A stretch of DNA of 64,000 nucleotides from Pseudomonas sp. B21-040 (GCF_024748695.1 NZ_CP087176.1:6255501-6319500), one strand, 5' to 3'. Counted from the stretch's first letter, positions 1 through 9,284 are shown. Notes: generated by a model not told the origin, from the sequence alone. Numbers and translations are program-made.

Positions 1-26
1 GACCACCCAAATTCGAGGAAAAACCC

Positions 27-980
27 ATGAGCGTTCGCGTCGGGATTGTCATGGACCCCATTGCCAGCATCTCCTATAAAAAGGATAGCTCGCTGGCCAT
101 GCTGCTGGCCGCGCAGAAGCGCGGCTGGGAACTGTTCTATATGGAACAGCGCGATTTGTACCAGGGCGAAGGCCAGGCTCGCGCGCGGATGCGTCCGCTG
201 CAAGTGTTCGCCAACCCGGAAAAATGGTTCGAACTGGGCGCCGAGAGCGATGCGCCGCTCAGCGATCTGAACGTGATCCTGATGCGCAAGGATCCACCGT
301 TCGACATGGAGTTCGTTTACTCCACCTATTTGCTGGAACAAGCCGAAAGCGCCGGCGTGCTGGTGGTCAACAAGCCGCAGAGCCTGCGTGACTGCAACGA
401 AAAACTGTTCGCCACGTTGTTTCCGCAGTGCACACCACCGACCGTGGTCAGCCGTCGCGCCGATGTGTTGCGTGAATTCGCCGCCAAGCACGGCGACGTG
501 ATCCTCAAGCCGCTGGACGGCATGGGTGGCACGTCGATCTTCCGTCATCGCGCTGGCGATCCGAACCTGTCGGTGATCCTGGAAACCCTGACGGCGCTGG
601 GCGCCCAGCAGATCATGGGCCAGGCGTACCTGCCGGCGATCAAAGACGGCGACAAACGCATCCTGATGATCGACGGCGAGCCGGTGGATTACTGCCTGGC
701 GCGCATTCCGGCCGCCGGAGAAACCCGTGGAAACCTGGCCGCCGGTGGTCGTGGCGAAGCCCGTCCATTGACCGAGAAGGATCGCTGGATCGCGGCACAA
801 GTGGGCCCTACCCTGCGTGAAAAAGGTCTTTTGTTTGTTGGCCTGGACGTGATCGGCGAGCATCTGACCGAAATCAACGTCACCAGCCCGACCTGCATCC
901 GCGAAATCGATAACGCCTTTGGCACCGACATCGGCGGCCTGCTGATGGATGCCATCGATCAGAAGCTCAAGGCTCGCTGA
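27..980 (+). CDS. gshB: Glutathione synthetase
   Basis: ATP-dependent ligase that joins gamma-glutamylcysteine to glycine, the second step of glutathione synthesis in the cytoplasm. The 317-residue length is normal for bacterial GshB. The N-terminus (RVGIVMDPIASI) is typical of the family. The ATP-grasp glycine-rich loop KPLDGMGG lies at about residues 161-168 and the late metal/nucleotide motif EINVTSP at about 282-288. The ATG follows a GAGGAA ribosome binding site. A tonB-like gene follows on the same strand after 77 bases, a common order in Pseudomonas. The 26 bases before the start hold only the ribosome binding site. Confidence 0.96.
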   Translation: MSVRVGIVMDPIASISYKKDSSLAMLLAAQKRGWELFYMEQRDLYQGEGQARARMRPLQVFANPEKWFELGAESDAPLSDLNVILMRKDPPFDMEFVYSTYLLEQAESAGVLVVNKPQSLRDCNEKLFATLFPQCTPPTVVSRRADVLREFAAKHGDVILKPLDGMGGTSIFRHRAGDPNLSVILETLTALGAQQIMGQAYLPAIKDGDKRILMIDGEPVDYCLARIPAAGETRGNLAAGGRGEARPLTEKDRWIAAQVGPTLREKGLLFVGLDVIGEHLTEINVTSPTCIREIDNAFGTDIGGLLMDAIDQKLKAR

Positions 981-1057
981 TATAGAACAGTCTAAGGACC
1001 CCCAACATTGCGTTATCATGCGCGGCCTGTGAAAAACGCGATGTTGGTTTTCTTGCC

Positions 1058-1957
1058 ATGACCCTCCCGTCCGATCTGCCTGCTGAACTCGCCCATCGTG
1101 GCGTGCGCCCGGCCGATCGCCTCGGTTTTACCCTGTTTCTCGCGGCGTTGATTCACCTGGCCTTGCTGTTGGGCGTCGGCTTTACGATGGTCGAACCCAA
1201 AACCATCAGCAAAACCCTGGAAATCACCCTCGCCACCTTCAAAAGCGAAAAGAAGCCCGAAAAAGCCGATTTCCTCGCCCAGGAAAATCAGCAAGGCAGC
1301 GGCACCCTGGATAAAAAAGCGATTCCCAAGACCACCGAGGTCGCGCCGTTCCAGGACAACAAAGTGCAGAAAGTCACGCCACCGCCCGCCGCCAAGCCTG
1401 AAGTACAGGAAGCAGCGCCCAAGGCAGCCGTGACTACCGTCGCACCCCAACCTAAAAAAGCGCCGGCCAAGAACGAAGAGGTCAAGCCACAGGCCAAGCC
1501 TGCCGTGGCCGCGCCGACGTTTGACAGTGCCCAGCTGTCCAGCGACATCGCCAGCCTCGAAGCGGAACTGGCCAATGAACAACAGCTGTACGCCAAGCGC
1601 CCGCGCATTCACCGCTTGAGCGCGGCTTCGACCATGCGCGACAAAGGCGCCTGGTATAAGGACGAATGGCGCAAGAAGGTCGAGCGCATCGGCAACCTCA
1701 ATTACCCCGACGAAGCCCGACGCAAGCAGATTTACGGCAATTTGCGCTTGATGGTTTCGATCAACCGGGACGGCTCGTTGTATGAAGTGCTGGTGCTGGA
1801 GTCGTCCGGGCAGCCGCTGCTGGATCAGGCGGCACAGCGGATCGTGCGGCTCGCGGCCCCGTTTGCGCCGTTTACCGGGGATCTGTCGGACATCGACCGG
1901 CTGGAAATCATCCGCACCTGGAAATTTGCCCGCGGCGACCGCCTCTCGAGCAATTGA
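1058..1957 (+). CDS. tonB: TonB-family energy transducer
   Basis: Inner-membrane protein expected to pass proton-motive energy from an ExbB/ExbD motor to outer-membrane receptors. One transmembrane segment lies at about residues 23-44 (FTLFLAALIHLALLLGV). A long Pro/Ala/Lys/Glu-rich periplasm-spanning region covers about 50-150. A C-terminal TonB domain at about 205-299 includes the YPDEARRKQIYG stretch and ends in the ...IIRTWKFARGD... strand. No exbB or exbD lies in the window. Pseudomonas genomes carry several TonB paralogues, so the receptor it serves cannot be read from this sequence. Confidence 0.85.
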   Translation: MTLPSDLPAELAHRGVRPADRLGFTLFLAALIHLALLLGVGFTMVEPKTISKTLEITLATFKSEKKPEKADFLAQENQQGSGTLDKKAIPKTTEVAPFQDNKVQKVTPPPAAKPEVQEAAPKAAVTTVAPQPKKAPAKNEEVKPQAKPAVAAPTFDSAQLSSDIASLEAELANEQQLYAKRPRIHRLSAASTMRDKGAWYKDEWRKKVERIGNLNYPDEARRKQIYGNLRLMVSINRDGSLYEVLVLESSGQPLLDQAAQRIVRLAAPFAPFTGDLSDIDRLEIIRTWKFARGDRLSSN

Positions 1958-1973
1958 ACACTGCATATCCCCC

Positions 1974-2063
1974 TGTGGGAGCGGGCTTGCCCGCGAAGAG
2001 GTCGGCACATTCAGCATAAATGTCGACCGACCTGACGCCTTCGCGGGCAAGCCCGCTCCCACA
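1974..2063. repeat. REP pair (REPIN) between tonB and yqgE
   Basis: Two copies of a REP-like element face each other: TGTGGGAGCGGGCTTGCCCG at the left end and its reverse complement at the right. About 40 bases separate them. Each unit is itself palindromic. The position just after the tonB stop suggests it may also stabilise or end the mRNA. It is one of nine such pairs in the window. Confidence 0.85.
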
Positions 2064-2149
2064 ATGATCTCTGTTGCCGGGGAAAATCGGGGCATTTCCC
2101 GTGCATCCCCAGCTTGTCAGTTCGCCCCTCCAACGCCACACTAGCGCTC

Positions 2150-2722
2150 ATGAAGAACGTCAGCCCCAGCTACCTCAAGCATCACTTCCTGATCGCCATG
2201 CCTCACATGGCCGACCCGAACTTTGCGCACACCTTGACCTACATCGTCGAGCACACGGCCAATGGTGCCATGGGGCTGGTGATCAACCGCCCGCAAGACC
2301 TGAACCTGGCCGAGATCCTTGAGCAACTGCGCCCGGACATCGAGCCCCCACCGCTGTGTCGGCATGTGCCGATTTTCATCGGCGGCCCGGTGCAGACGGA
2401 TCGCGGTTTTGTCCTGCACCCCAAAGGGCAGAGTTATCAGGCGACCGTTGATCTGGAAGGCGATCTGTCCCTGTCCACCTCTCAAGACGTACTGTTTGCC
2501 ATTGCCGACGGTGTCGGCCCGGCGAAAAGCCTGATTGCCCTCGGCTACGCCGGTTGGGAAGCCGGGCAACTGGACGCCGAACTGGCTCAGAACGCCTGGC
2601 TGACCTGCCCGTTCGACGCCGACATCCTGTTCAACACCAGCAGCGAATTGCGTCTGGAAGCGGCGGCCAAGCATCTGGGCGTCAACCTCAGCCTGCTCAC
2701 CAGCCAGGCGGGGCACGCCTGA
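2150..2722 (+). CDS. YqgE/AlgH family protein
   Basis: Conserved 190-residue cytoplasmic protein of the UPF0301 (YqgE/AlgH) family, whose biochemical role is unsettled. In Pseudomonas aeruginosa the homologue was named AlgH from work on alginate regulation. Family hallmarks seen are LKHHFLIAMPHM near the start, GAMGLVINRP at about 40-50 and the FIGGPVQTDRGFVLH segment. I chose the ATG at 2150 because a TTG start at 2114 would add residues outside the family. The stop TGA shares one base with the ruvX ATG, so the two are translationally coupled, an arrangement kept across many gamma-proteobacteria. Confidence 0.93.
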   Translation: MKNVSPSYLKHHFLIAMPHMADPNFAHTLTYIVEHTANGAMGLVINRPQDLNLAEILEQLRPDIEPPPLCRHVPIFIGGPVQTDRGFVLHPKGQSYQATVDLEGDLSLSTSQDVLFAIADGVGPAKSLIALGYAGWEAGQLDAELAQNAWLTCPFDADILFNTSSELRLEAAAKHLGVNLSLLTSQAGHA

Positions 2723-3159
2723 TGGCCCTGCGCCTGATATTGGGTTTCGACTACGGCACCAAACAGATCGGCGTCGCGGTCGGCCAGGTGATTACCGGCC
2801 AGGCCCGCGAGTTGTGTACGTTGAAAGCGCAGAACGGCGTTCCGGACTGGAATCAGGTCGAAGCCCTGATCAAAGAATGGAAACCCGACGCAGTGGTGGT
2901 GGGCCTTCCCTTGAACATGGATGGCACCCCAAGCGACATGTGCCTGCGCGCGGAGAAATTCGCCCGCCGCCTCAACGGCCGCTACAACCTGCCTTTCTAT
3001 ACCCACGATGAACGCCTGACCACGTTTGAAGCCAAAGGCGAACGACGTGATCGTGGCGGGCAAAAAGGCAGTTACCGCGACAACCCGGTGGATGCCATCG
3101 CCGCCGCCCTGCTGCTGCAAGGCTGGCTCGACGAAAACACCGCATTGTTCGAATCCTGA
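2722..3159 (+). CDS. ruvX: RuvX/YqgF RNase H-fold nuclease
   Basis: Putative pre-16S rRNA nuclease / Holliday-junction resolvase-like protein, 145 residues, in the family's usual size range. The RNase H-fold N-terminal motif [15 protein letters not shown] carries the first catalytic Asp. The middle has [12 protein letters not shown], and the C-terminus has the DERLTTFEA and [19 protein letters not shown] segments that complete the acidic site. The start overlaps the yqgE stop by one base (TGATG). Downstream lies the pyrR leader. Confidence 0.93.
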   Translation: MALRLILGFDYGTKQIGVAVGQVITGQARELCTLKAQNGVPDWNQVEALIKEWKPDAVVVGLPLNMDGTPSDMCLRAEKFARRLNGRYNLPFYTHDERLTTFEAKGERRDRGGQKGSYRDNPVDAIAAALLLQGWLDENTALFES

Positions 3160-3160
3160 A

Positions 3161-3230
3161 GAGGCGCAGCAAGCGTCTCTACTTAGCGACAACCCGAGCC
3201 AGGCGTCACACCCGCAGAACCCGGCTCGGG
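3161..3230 (+). promoter_or_regulatory. Two stem-loops in the ruvX-pyrR intergenic region
   Basis: The 88-base gap between ruvX and pyrR holds two predicted RNA hairpins. The first pairs AGAGGCGC with GCGTCTCT across AGCAA (about 3161-3181, one G-U pair). The second pairs CCCGAGCC (3193-3200) with GGCTCGGG (3223-3230) across a 22-base loop. The pyrR ribosome binding site AAGAAGGAG follows directly. A PyrR- or UMP-responsive attenuator is possible but not shown, since neither hairpin is followed by a long U run. Confidence 0.4.
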
Positions 3231-3247
3231 CCCAAGAAGGAGCAACC

Positions 3248-3751
3248 ATGAGCCTGCCCAATCCCGCCGAACTGATCAGCCAGATGGCGATCCGTCTCAA
3301 GGCACACCTGGAACACCGTGGCATCAGCGAACCGCGTTATATCGGTATCCGTACCGGCGGCGTCTGGGTCGCCCAGGCGTTGCTCGAAGAACTGGGCAGC
3401 GATTCGCCGCTCGGTACGCTGGACGTGTCCTTCTACCGCGACGACTTCAGCCAGAACGGCCTGCACCCACAGGTTCGCCCGTCGGCACTGCCATTCGAGA
3501 TCGAAGGCCAGCATCTGGTGCTGATCGACGACGTGCTCATGAGCGGCCGGACCATCCGCGCCGCCATGAACGAACTCTTCGACTACGGCCGCCCGGCCAG
3601 CGTAACGCTGGTCTGCCTGCTGGACCTGGACGCCAGCGAACTGCCGATCCGCCCGAACGTGGTTGGCGCGACGCTGTCACTGGCCGCCCATGAACGAGTG
3701 AAGCTGTCCGGCCCCGAACTCAAGCTTGAACTGCAAGACCTCGCCCTTTAA
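3248..3751 (+). CDS. pyrR: Bifunctional pyrimidine regulator PyrR / uracil phosphoribosyltransferase
   Basis: 167-residue phosphoribosyltransferase-fold protein. The PRPP-binding signature [15 protein letters not shown] lies at about residues 90-105. [13 protein letters not shown] near the N-terminus is characteristic of PyrR. In Gram-positive bacteria PyrR binds pyr mRNA and also has UPRTase activity; in Pseudomonas it leads the pyrR-pyrB-pyrC' operon. The ATG at 3248 follows a strong AGAAGGAG. pyrB begins 26 bases after the stop. Confidence 0.94.
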   Translation: MSLPNPAELISQMAIRLKAHLEHRGISEPRYIGIRTGGVWVAQALLEELGSDSPLGTLDVSFYRDDFSQNGLHPQVRPSALPFEIEGQHLVLIDDVLMSGRTIRAAMNELFDYGRPASVTLVCLLDLDASELPIRPNVVGATLSLAAHERVKLSGPELKLELQDLAL

Positions 3752-3777
3752 TCCGCCCTATTGAGAGTCCCCTCGCG

Positions 3778-4782
3778 ATGACGCCTCTAGATACCAAGCG
3801 CCCGCTGCAGCTCAATGATCAGGGCCAGCTGCGCCACTTCCTCTCGCTCGACGGTTTGCGCCGCGAGCTGCTGACGGAAATCCTCGACACTGCTGACTCG
3901 TTCCTCGAAGTCGGCGCCCGGGCCGTGAAGAAAGTCCCGTTGCTGCGCGGCAAGACCGTGTGCAACGTGTTCTTCGAAAACTCGACCCGCACTCGCACCA
4001 CCTTCGAACTGGCGGCCCAGCGGCTGTCGGCGGACGTGATCACCCTGAACGTGTCGACCTCGTCGGCGAGCAAGGGCGAAACCCTGCTCGACACCCTGCG
4101 CAACCTGGAGGCCATGGCCGCCGACATGTTCGTCGTGCGCCACGGCGACTCCGGCGCCGCGCACTTCATCGCCGAGCATGTGTGCCCGCAAGTGGCAATC
4201 ATCAACGGCGGCGACGGCCGTCACGCGCACCCGACGCAGGGCATGCTCGACATGCTCACCATCCGCCGGCACAAGGGTGGTTTTGAAAATCTCTCGGTGG
4301 CCATCGTCGGCGACATCCTGCACTCGCGGGTGGCGCGCTCGAACATGCTGGCCCTGAAAACCCTGGGTTGCCCGGACATCCGCGTGATCGCGCCGAAAAC
4401 CCTGCTGCCCATCGGCATCGAGCAATACGGCGTGAAGGTTTACACCGACATGACCGAAGGCCTGAAAGACGTCGACGTGGTGATCATGCTGCGCCTGCAG
4501 CGCGAACGCATGGCCGGCGGCCTGCTGCCGAGCGAAGGCGAGTTCTACCGCCTGTTCGGCCTGACCACCGCACGCCTGGCCGGGGCCAAGCCCGATTGCA
4601 TCGTCATGCACCCGGGGCCGATCAACCGTGGGGTGGAAATCGAGTCGGCGGTGGCCGACGGCCCGCACTCGGTGATCCTCAACCAGGTAACCTACGGTAT
4701 TGCGATTCGTATGGCCGTGCTGTCCATGGCCATGAGCGGGCAGACTGCGCAACGTCAATTCGAGCAGGAGAACGCCCAGTGA
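3778..4782 (+). CDS. pyrB: Aspartate carbamoyltransferase catalytic subunit
   Basis: Makes carbamoyl-aspartate from carbamoyl phosphate and aspartate, the first committed step of UMP synthesis. At 334 residues it is the longer Pseudomonas-type PyrB with an N-terminal extension. The carbamoyl-phosphate motif STRTRTTFE is at about 67-75, and HPTQGMLD and HPGPINRG are also present. In Pseudomonas this chain assembles with PyrC' into a dodecamer and carries its own nucleotide effector site. The stop overlaps the GTG start of pyrC' (GTGA), consistent with coupled synthesis of the two subunits. The long antisense reading frame opposite it is a GC-rich shadow. Confidence 0.96.
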   Translation: MTPLDTKRPLQLNDQGQLRHFLSLDGLRRELLTEILDTADSFLEVGARAVKKVPLLRGKTVCNVFFENSTRTRTTFELAAQRLSADVITLNVSTSSASKGETLLDTLRNLEAMAADMFVVRHGDSGAAHFIAEHVCPQVAIINGGDGRHAHPTQGMLDMLTIRRHKGGFENLSVAIVGDILHSRVARSNMLALKTLGCPDIRVIAPKTLLPIGIEQYGVKVYTDMTEGLKDVDVVIMLRLQRERMAGGLLPSEGEFYRLFGLTTARLAGAKPDCIVMHPGPINRGVEIESAVADGPHSVILNQVTYGIAIRMAVLSMAMSGQTAQRQFEQENAQ

Positions 4783-6050
4783 AGCTCAGTATTCTCGGCG
4801 CCCGCGTGATCGATCCAGCCACGGGGCTGGATCAAGTAACCGATATCCACATTGAAGCCTGCAAAGTCGTCGCCCTTGGCGCTGCGCCAGCCGGTTTTGT
4901 CGCCGTCGACACAATCGACGCCCATGGCCTCGTGGCTGCTCCCGGCCTGGTTGACCTGAACGTCGCCCTGCGCGAGCCGGGTTACAGCCGCAAAGGCTCG
5001 ATCATCAGCGAAACCCGCGCAGCAGCCGCCGGTGGCGTCACCAGCCTGTGCTGCCCGCCGAAAACCAAACCGGTGCTGGACACTTCGGCCGTGGCCGAAC
5101 TGATCCTCGACCGCGCGCGTGAAGCCGGCAACACCAAAGTGTTCCCGATTGGCGCCCTGAGCAAAGGCCTGGACGGCGAACAGCTTGCCGAGCTCGTTGC
5201 GCTGCGCGATGCCGGTTGCGTGGCCTTCGGCAATGGCCTGGAGAGCTTTCGCAATACCCGCACCCTGTGCCGGGCGCTGGAATACGCGGCGACATTCGAC
5301 CTCACGGTGATTTTCAATTCCCAGGACCATGATCTGGCCGAAGGTGGCCTGGCCCATGAAGGCCCGACCGCCAGTTTCCTCGGCTTGCCGGGCATACCGG
5401 AAACCGCGGAGACCGTGGCCCTGGCCCGCGATCTGTTGTTGGTTGAGCAGAGCGGCGTGCGCGCGCACTTCAGCCAGCTCACCAGCGCTCGCGGCGTGGC
5501 CCTGATCGCGCAGGCCCAGGCCCGCGGGCTGCCGGTGACCGCCGATGTCGCCCTGTATCAGCTGATCCTGACGGATGAAGCCTTGATCGACTTCAGCAGC
5601 CTCTATCACGTCCAGCCACCGCTACGCACCCGCGCCGACCGCGATGGCCTGCGCGAGGCAGTGAAATCGGGTGTGATCTCGGCCATTTCCAGCCATCACC
5701 AGCCACACGAGCTGGACGCCAAACTGGCGCCGTTCGGCGCCACGGAGCCGGGCATCAGCAGTGTTGAATTGCTGCTGCCGTTGGCGATGACGCTGGTGGA
5801 GGATGGTTTGCTCGACCTGCCGACGTTACTGACACGCTTGAGCACCGGCCCGGCCGAGGCCTTGCGCTTGCCGGCAGGTCGTTTGGCGGTCGGCGGGCCG
5901 GCGGACATCGTGCTGTTCGACCCGACAGCGTCGACGGTGGCGGGTGAAACCTGGTTGTCCAAGGGTGAAAACTGCCCGTTCATCGGGCATAGCCTGCCGG
6001 GCGTAGTGCGTTACACCCTGGTGGATGGGCGGATCAGTCACCAGGCATAA
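4779..6050 (+). CDS. pyrC': Non-catalytic dihydroorotase-like subunit PyrC' of aspartate carbamoyltransferase
   Basis: 423-residue amidohydrolase-fold protein that looks catalytically dead. Where active type I dihydroorotases have the metal-binding HxH (DxHVHLREPG), this has [15 protein letters not shown], so both histidines are lost. The later histidine region reads [14 protein letters not shown], and the general acid/metal Asp region reads [10 protein letters not shown] instead of a DHAPH motif. In Pseudomonas such PyrC' chains are required structurally to assemble active aspartate transcarbamoylase with PyrB. A GTG start overlaps the pyrB stop. True dihydroorotase activity must come from another gene outside this window. 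Confidence 0.93.
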   Translation: MKLSILGARVIDPATGLDQVTDIHIEACKVVALGAAPAGFVAVDTIDAHGLVAAPGLVDLNVALREPGYSRKGSIISETRAAAAGGVTSLCCPPKTKPVLDTSAVAELILDRAREAGNTKVFPIGALSKGLDGEQLAELVALRDAGCVAFGNGLESFRNTRTLCRALEYAATFDLTVIFNSQDHDLAEGGLAHEGPTASFLGLPGIPETAETVALARDLLLVEQSGVRAHFSQLTSARGVALIAQAQARGLPVTADVALYQLILTDEALIDFSSLYHVQPPLRTRADRDGLREAVKSGVISAISSHHQPHELDAKLAPFGATEPGISSVELLLPLAMTLVEDGLLDLPTLLTRLSTGPAEALRLPAGRLAVGGPADIVLFDPTASTVAGETWLSKGENCPFIGHSLPGVVRYTLVDGRISHQA

Positions 6051-6065
6051 GACCGCGTGGCTACA

Positions 6066-6134
6066 ATCGCGAGCAAGCTTTGCTCCTACGGGATTGTGTA
6101 TGAACACCCTGTAGGAGCATGGCTTGCCAGCGAT
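6066..6134. repeat. REP pair between pyrC' and the TM2 gene
   Basis: An inverted pair of REP-like units: ATCGCGAGCAAGCTTTGCTC on the left and a diverged reverse complement (GTAGGAGCATGGCTTGCC...) on the right, about 20 bases apart. It lies between two convergent genes, where it can form a large hairpin in both transcripts. Confidence 0.8.
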
Positions 6135-6137
6135 GGC

Positions 6138-6569
6138 TTACTGGAAAGCACCTCTGTTCTGAGCGTTACGCACGGAAACCTGGTCATTCAGTGTCCAGAA
6201 GTCATACAGCACCCCCACAAAGAACAACCCGCCCGTCACCAGGTACAGCAAGCCGCTGATCCACTTCCCCTGATACATCCGGTGCACGCCGAACACCCCT
6301 AGAAACGTCAGCAGAATCCACGCCACGTTGTACTCGATAGGCCCAGCGGTGAACCGAAGGTCAGCTTCACGGTCCATAGCCGGGATCAGAAATACGTCGA
6401 TCAGCCAGCCAATCCCCAGCAAACCAAAGGTGAAGAACCAGATCGTCCCGGTCACAGGCTTGCCGTAATAGAAGCGGTGAGCCCCGGTAAAACCAAAAAT
6501 CCACAGCAGATACCCGATCACTTTGCTGTGAGTATCCTGATGCGCGGCCGACTGTTGATAGCTGTTCAT
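6138..6569 (-). CDS. TM2 domain membrane protein
   Basis: 143-residue integral membrane protein with about four hydrophobic segments arranged as two TM2-like hairpins: GYLLWIFGFTGAHRFYYGKP...TGTIWFFTFGLLGIGWLIDVF, then WILLTFLGVFGVHRMYQGKW...GLLYLVTGGLFFVGVLYDFW. The G.H.FY.G / G.HR.Y.GKW turns are the TM2 signature. No biochemical function is established for these small bacterial TM2 proteins. It is a single gene convergent with pyrC'. The gene starts at ATG 6569, about 250 bases from the next gene. Confidence 0.88.
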   Translation of the reverse strand: MNSYQQSAAHQDTHSKVIGYLLWIFGFTGAHRFYYGKPVTGTIWFFTFGLLGIGWLIDVFLIPAMDREADLRFTAGPIEYNVAWILLTFLGVFGVHRMYQGKWISGLLYLVTGGLFFVGVLYDFWTLNDQVSVRNAQNRGAFQ

Positions 6570-6819
6570 GAATGACCTCGATTCACACGATAGAGAAATA
6601 TTCTTTAAATCTTTGTGACTTTTTTACAGGTAGCCGACGTATGGCAAATGCTACCGTGGGTCCCGTCAAAGCCTTATAGCACCTGACTTCTGTCCGACAA
6701 TTGCGTCAATCTGCCGCTTGTTTGGTTCAAATGGCCACCAGGTTGAATCGACCAACGGCCTCGGAAGGGTAAAAAAAGCTGTTATAAAGTTGCGCGTTCA
6801 CCCATTCGAGCCCTGCCTA

Positions 6820-7440
6820 ATGCGTCCATTTTTCAAGACATGGCTAACCATTTGCCTTTTGATGCCACTGGCCGCCCACGCCACCAATCGTGAGCAACGT
6901 CTTCCAAACGTTAATGGTTACACCCCAAAATCCCATGCTTCTGCTCCTTCGAACAAAAGCAAACAAACTGCAAAACTGTCGAGCGAACCGAGCAACGCCA
7001 ACAGCAAACTTGTACCGCCGATGGCGAGCAAGGAAAGCAGCAATGTGCTGAGCCGCGCCGTCAACGTCCTCGGTACTCCCTACCGTTGGGGCGGCAGTAG
7101 CCCAAGTAAAGGGTTCGATTGCAGTGGCCTGGTGAAATACGCGTTCAACGACGCTACGTTTGACCTGCCGCGCACTTCCAATGCCATGGCCAGCGGTCAT
7201 GGCGAGAAAGTCGATCGCGACGAACTGAAGCCCGGCGACCTGATTTTCTTCAACATCAAAAGCCGTCGAGTCAATCACGTTGCCATCTACCTGGGCAATG
7301 ACCGCTTCATCCACGCGCCCCGCCGTGGCAAGTCGGTGAGCATCGATACGCTGAAGAAACCGTACTGGGAAAAACACTACGTGGTTGCCAAGCGGGTTCT
7401 GCCAAAAGAACCGAATCAGATGCGCGTCGTACAGCGCTGA
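6820..7440 (+). CDS. Exported NlpC/P60 family cysteine peptidase
   Basis: 206-residue secreted peptidoglycan endopeptidase candidate. Residues 1-21 form a signal peptide (MRPFFKTWLTICLLMPLAAHA). A Ser/Lys/Asn-rich linker follows, then an NlpC/P60 domain from about 75. The catalytic Cys lies in GFDCSGLVKYAF, the His in VNHVAIYLG, and the third polar residue near DRFIHAPR. The core TPYRWGGSSPSKGFDCSG is canonical. I chose the ATG at 6820 because the upstream TTG extension would precede the signal peptide. A TATAAA box sits at about 6784, just before the start. It is convergent with pilT. Confidence 0.9.
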   Translation: MRPFFKTWLTICLLMPLAAHATNREQRLPNVNGYTPKSHASAPSNKSKQTAKLSSEPSNANSKLVPPMASKESSNVLSRAVNVLGTPYRWGGSSPSKGFDCSGLVKYAFNDATFDLPRTSNAMASGHGEKVDRDELKPGDLIFFNIKSRRVNHVAIYLGNDRFIHAPRRGKSVSIDTLKKPYWEKHYVVAKRVLPKEPNQMRVVQR

Positions 7441-7444
7441 TGAA

Positions 7445-7496
7445 ATCCCGGGCCTGACCCGGGATGATCACTCCCACGCTCTGTGTGGGAGCGATC
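7445..7496. terminator. Two adjacent hairpins between convergent nlpC/P60 gene and pilT
   Basis: Hairpin one is ATCCCGGG-CCTGA-CCCGGGAT (7445-7465), a perfect 8-bp stem. Hairpin two pairs GATCACTCCCAC (7466-7477) with GTGGGAGCGATC (7485-7496) with one mismatch. Neither has a long U tract, so they may protect 3' ends more than terminate, but their place between convergent stops fits a transcript boundary. Confidence 0.5.
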
Positions 7497-7505
7497 ACCT
7501 CCTCC

Positions 7506-8540
7506 TCAGAAGTTATCCGGCGACCGCGCCTTATCCCGCGCATGCTCGCGACTGATCAAGCCCTTGGTCACCAACTCCTTCAAGCACATATCCAGCGTCT
7601 GCATCCCCAGCGATCCTCCCGTCTGAATCGATGAGTACATCTGCGCCACCTTGTCCTCGCGGATCAGGTTACGGATCGCCGACGTACCCAACATGATCTC
7701 GTGCGCCGCAATCCGCCCGCCGCCGATCTTCTTCACCAGTGTCTGCGACACCACCGCCAGCAACGATTCCGACAGCATCGACCGCACCATCGACTTCTCA
7801 TCCCCCGGAAACACATCCACCACCCGGTCGATGGTTTTCGCCGCTGACGTGGTGTGCAGCGTGCCAAACACCAGATGCCCGGTCTCGGCAGCGGTCAGCG
7901 CCAGGCGAATGGTCTCCAGGTCCCGCATCTCCCCTACCAGAATCACGTCCGGGTCTTCGCGCAGGGCCGAGCGCAGGGCCGTGGCAAAGCTGCGCGTATC
8001 GCGATGCACCTCGCGCTGGTTGATCAGGCATTTGCGCGATTCGTGGACAAACTCGATCGGGTCTTCGATGGTGAGGATGTGGTGATGGCGATGGCTGTTC
8101 AGGTAGTCGATCATCGCCGCCAACGTGGTGGACTTGCCGGAACCGGTCGGCCCGGTGACCAGCACCAGCCCGCGCGGCGCATCGGTGATCTTGCGAAACA
8201 CCTCGCCCATGCCGAGGTCGTCCATGCTCAGAACCTTCGATGGAATGGTCCTGAACACCGCCCCGGCGCCACGGTTCTGGTTAAACGCGTTCACCCGAAA
8301 ACGCGCCACACCAGGCACTTCGAATGAGAAATCGGTTTCCAGGTGTTTCTCGAAGTCCACCCGCTGGGTGTCGTTCATGATGTCGTGGATCAGTTCCTGT
8401 ACCTGTTTGTGATCCAGGGCCGGCAGGTTGATGCGCCGTACATCGCCGTCGACACGGATCATCGGGGGCAGGCCAGCTGACAAGTGCAGGTCGGATGCGC
8501 CCTGTTTAGCGCTGAAAGCCAGCAGCTCAGTGATATCCAT
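7506..8540 (-). CDS. pilT: Type IV pilus retraction ATPase PilT
   Basis: 344-residue cytoplasmic hexameric ATPase that depolymerises type IV pili for twitching motility; the length matches PilT. The N-terminus MDITELLAFSAKQGASDLHLSAG is diagnostic. Walker A GPTGSGKST is at about 130-138, followed by the Asp box (ILTIEDPIEFVH), Walker B (ALREDPDVILVGEMRD) and His box (TGHLVFGTLHT). The C-terminal AIRNLIRE motif needed for retraction is present. The start is the ATG at 8540. It is divergent from yggS, with 57 bases between the starts. Confidence 0.97.
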   Translation of the reverse strand: MDITELLAFSAKQGASDLHLSAGLPPMIRVDGDVRRINLPALDHKQVQELIHDIMNDTQRVDFEKHLETDFSFEVPGVARFRVNAFNQNRGAGAVFRTIPSKVLSMDDLGMGEVFRKITDAPRGLVLVTGPTGSGKSTTLAAMIDYLNSHRHHHILTIEDPIEFVHESRKCLINQREVHRDTRSFATALRSALREDPDVILVGEMRDLETIRLALTAAETGHLVFGTLHTTSAAKTIDRVVDVFPGDEKSMVRSMLSESLLAVVSQTLVKKIGGGRIAAHEIMLGTSAIRNLIREDKVAQMYSSIQTGGSLGMQTLDMCLKELVTKGLISREHARDKARSPDNF

Positions 8541-8597
8541 AGCGCTCCTCAATTCCAGTAGAATGCCGCGAACCTTCAGACCGCTGGCGCACATTGA

Positions 8598-9284
8598 ATG
8601 TCCACGATAGCAGACAACATTGCTCAGGTTAGTTCACGCATCCGCGCCGCCGCCCTGGCTGCCGGGCGCGATGAGCACAGCGTTCAACTGCTGGCCGTGA
8701 GCAAGACCAAACCCGCCGAAGCCGTGCGTGAAGCCTATGCCGCCGGCCTGCGCGACGTTGGCGAGAATTACCTGCAGGAAGCCTTGGGCAAACAGCTCGA
8801 ACTGGCCGACCTGCCCTTGATCTGGCACTTCATCGGCCCCATTCAATCGAACAAGACTCGCGCTATCGCCGAGCACTTCGACTGGGTGCACTCCGTGGAT
8901 CGCTTGAAAATCGCACAACGCCTGTCCGAACAACGCCCTGCCGATTTGCCGCCACTGAACATCTGCATCCAGGTCAACGTCAGCGGTGAAGCCAGCAAAT
9001 CCGGCTGCACCCCGGCCGACCTGCCGGCCTTGGCCAATGCCATCAACGCCTTGCCTCGCATAAAGCTGCGCGGGCTGATGGCAATTCCCGAGCCGACTGA
9101 AGATCGCGCCGCCCAGGATGCCGCTTTTGCTGCCGTGCAGCACTTGCAAGCCAGCCTGAACCTGCCGCTCGACACACTTTCCATGGGCATGAGCCACGAC
9201 CTTGAGTCGGCCATTGCCATGGGCGCCACCTGGGTCCGCGTTGGTACGGCCCTGTTCGGCGCCCGCGACTACGGCCAGCCTTGA
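8598..9284 (+). CDS. yggS: YggS family pyridoxal phosphate homeostasis protein
   Basis: 228-residue PLP-binding TIM-barrel protein (PLPBP/YggS). It has no known catalytic activity but buffers free PLP and affects amino acid pools. The PLP-lysine motif LLAVSKTKPAEAV is at about residues 30-43, followed by GENYLQEA, WHFIGPIQSNK and the phosphate-binding C-terminus LSMGMSHDLESAIAMGATWVRVGTALFG. It is divergent from pilT and leads yggS-proC-yggT-yggU, a gene order kept in many gamma-proteobacteria. Confidence 0.95.
   Translation: MSTIADNIAQVSSRIRAAALAAGRDEHSVQLLAVSKTKPAEAVREAYAAGLRDVGENYLQEALGKQLELADLPLIWHFIGPIQSNKTRAIAEHFDWVHSVDRLKIAQRLSEQRPADLPPLNICIQVNVSGEASKSGCTPADLPALANAINALPRIKLRGLMAIPEPTEDRAAQDAAFAAVQHLQASLNLPLDTLSMGMSHDLESAIAMGATWVRVGTALFGARDYGQP

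Noticed and set aside
3787..4758. Long minus-strand frame of 323 codons opposite pyrB
   Set aside because: It mirrors the pyrB codon pattern in GC-rich DNA, is His/Val/Arg-rich with no family motif, and lies wholly antisense to a certain gene.
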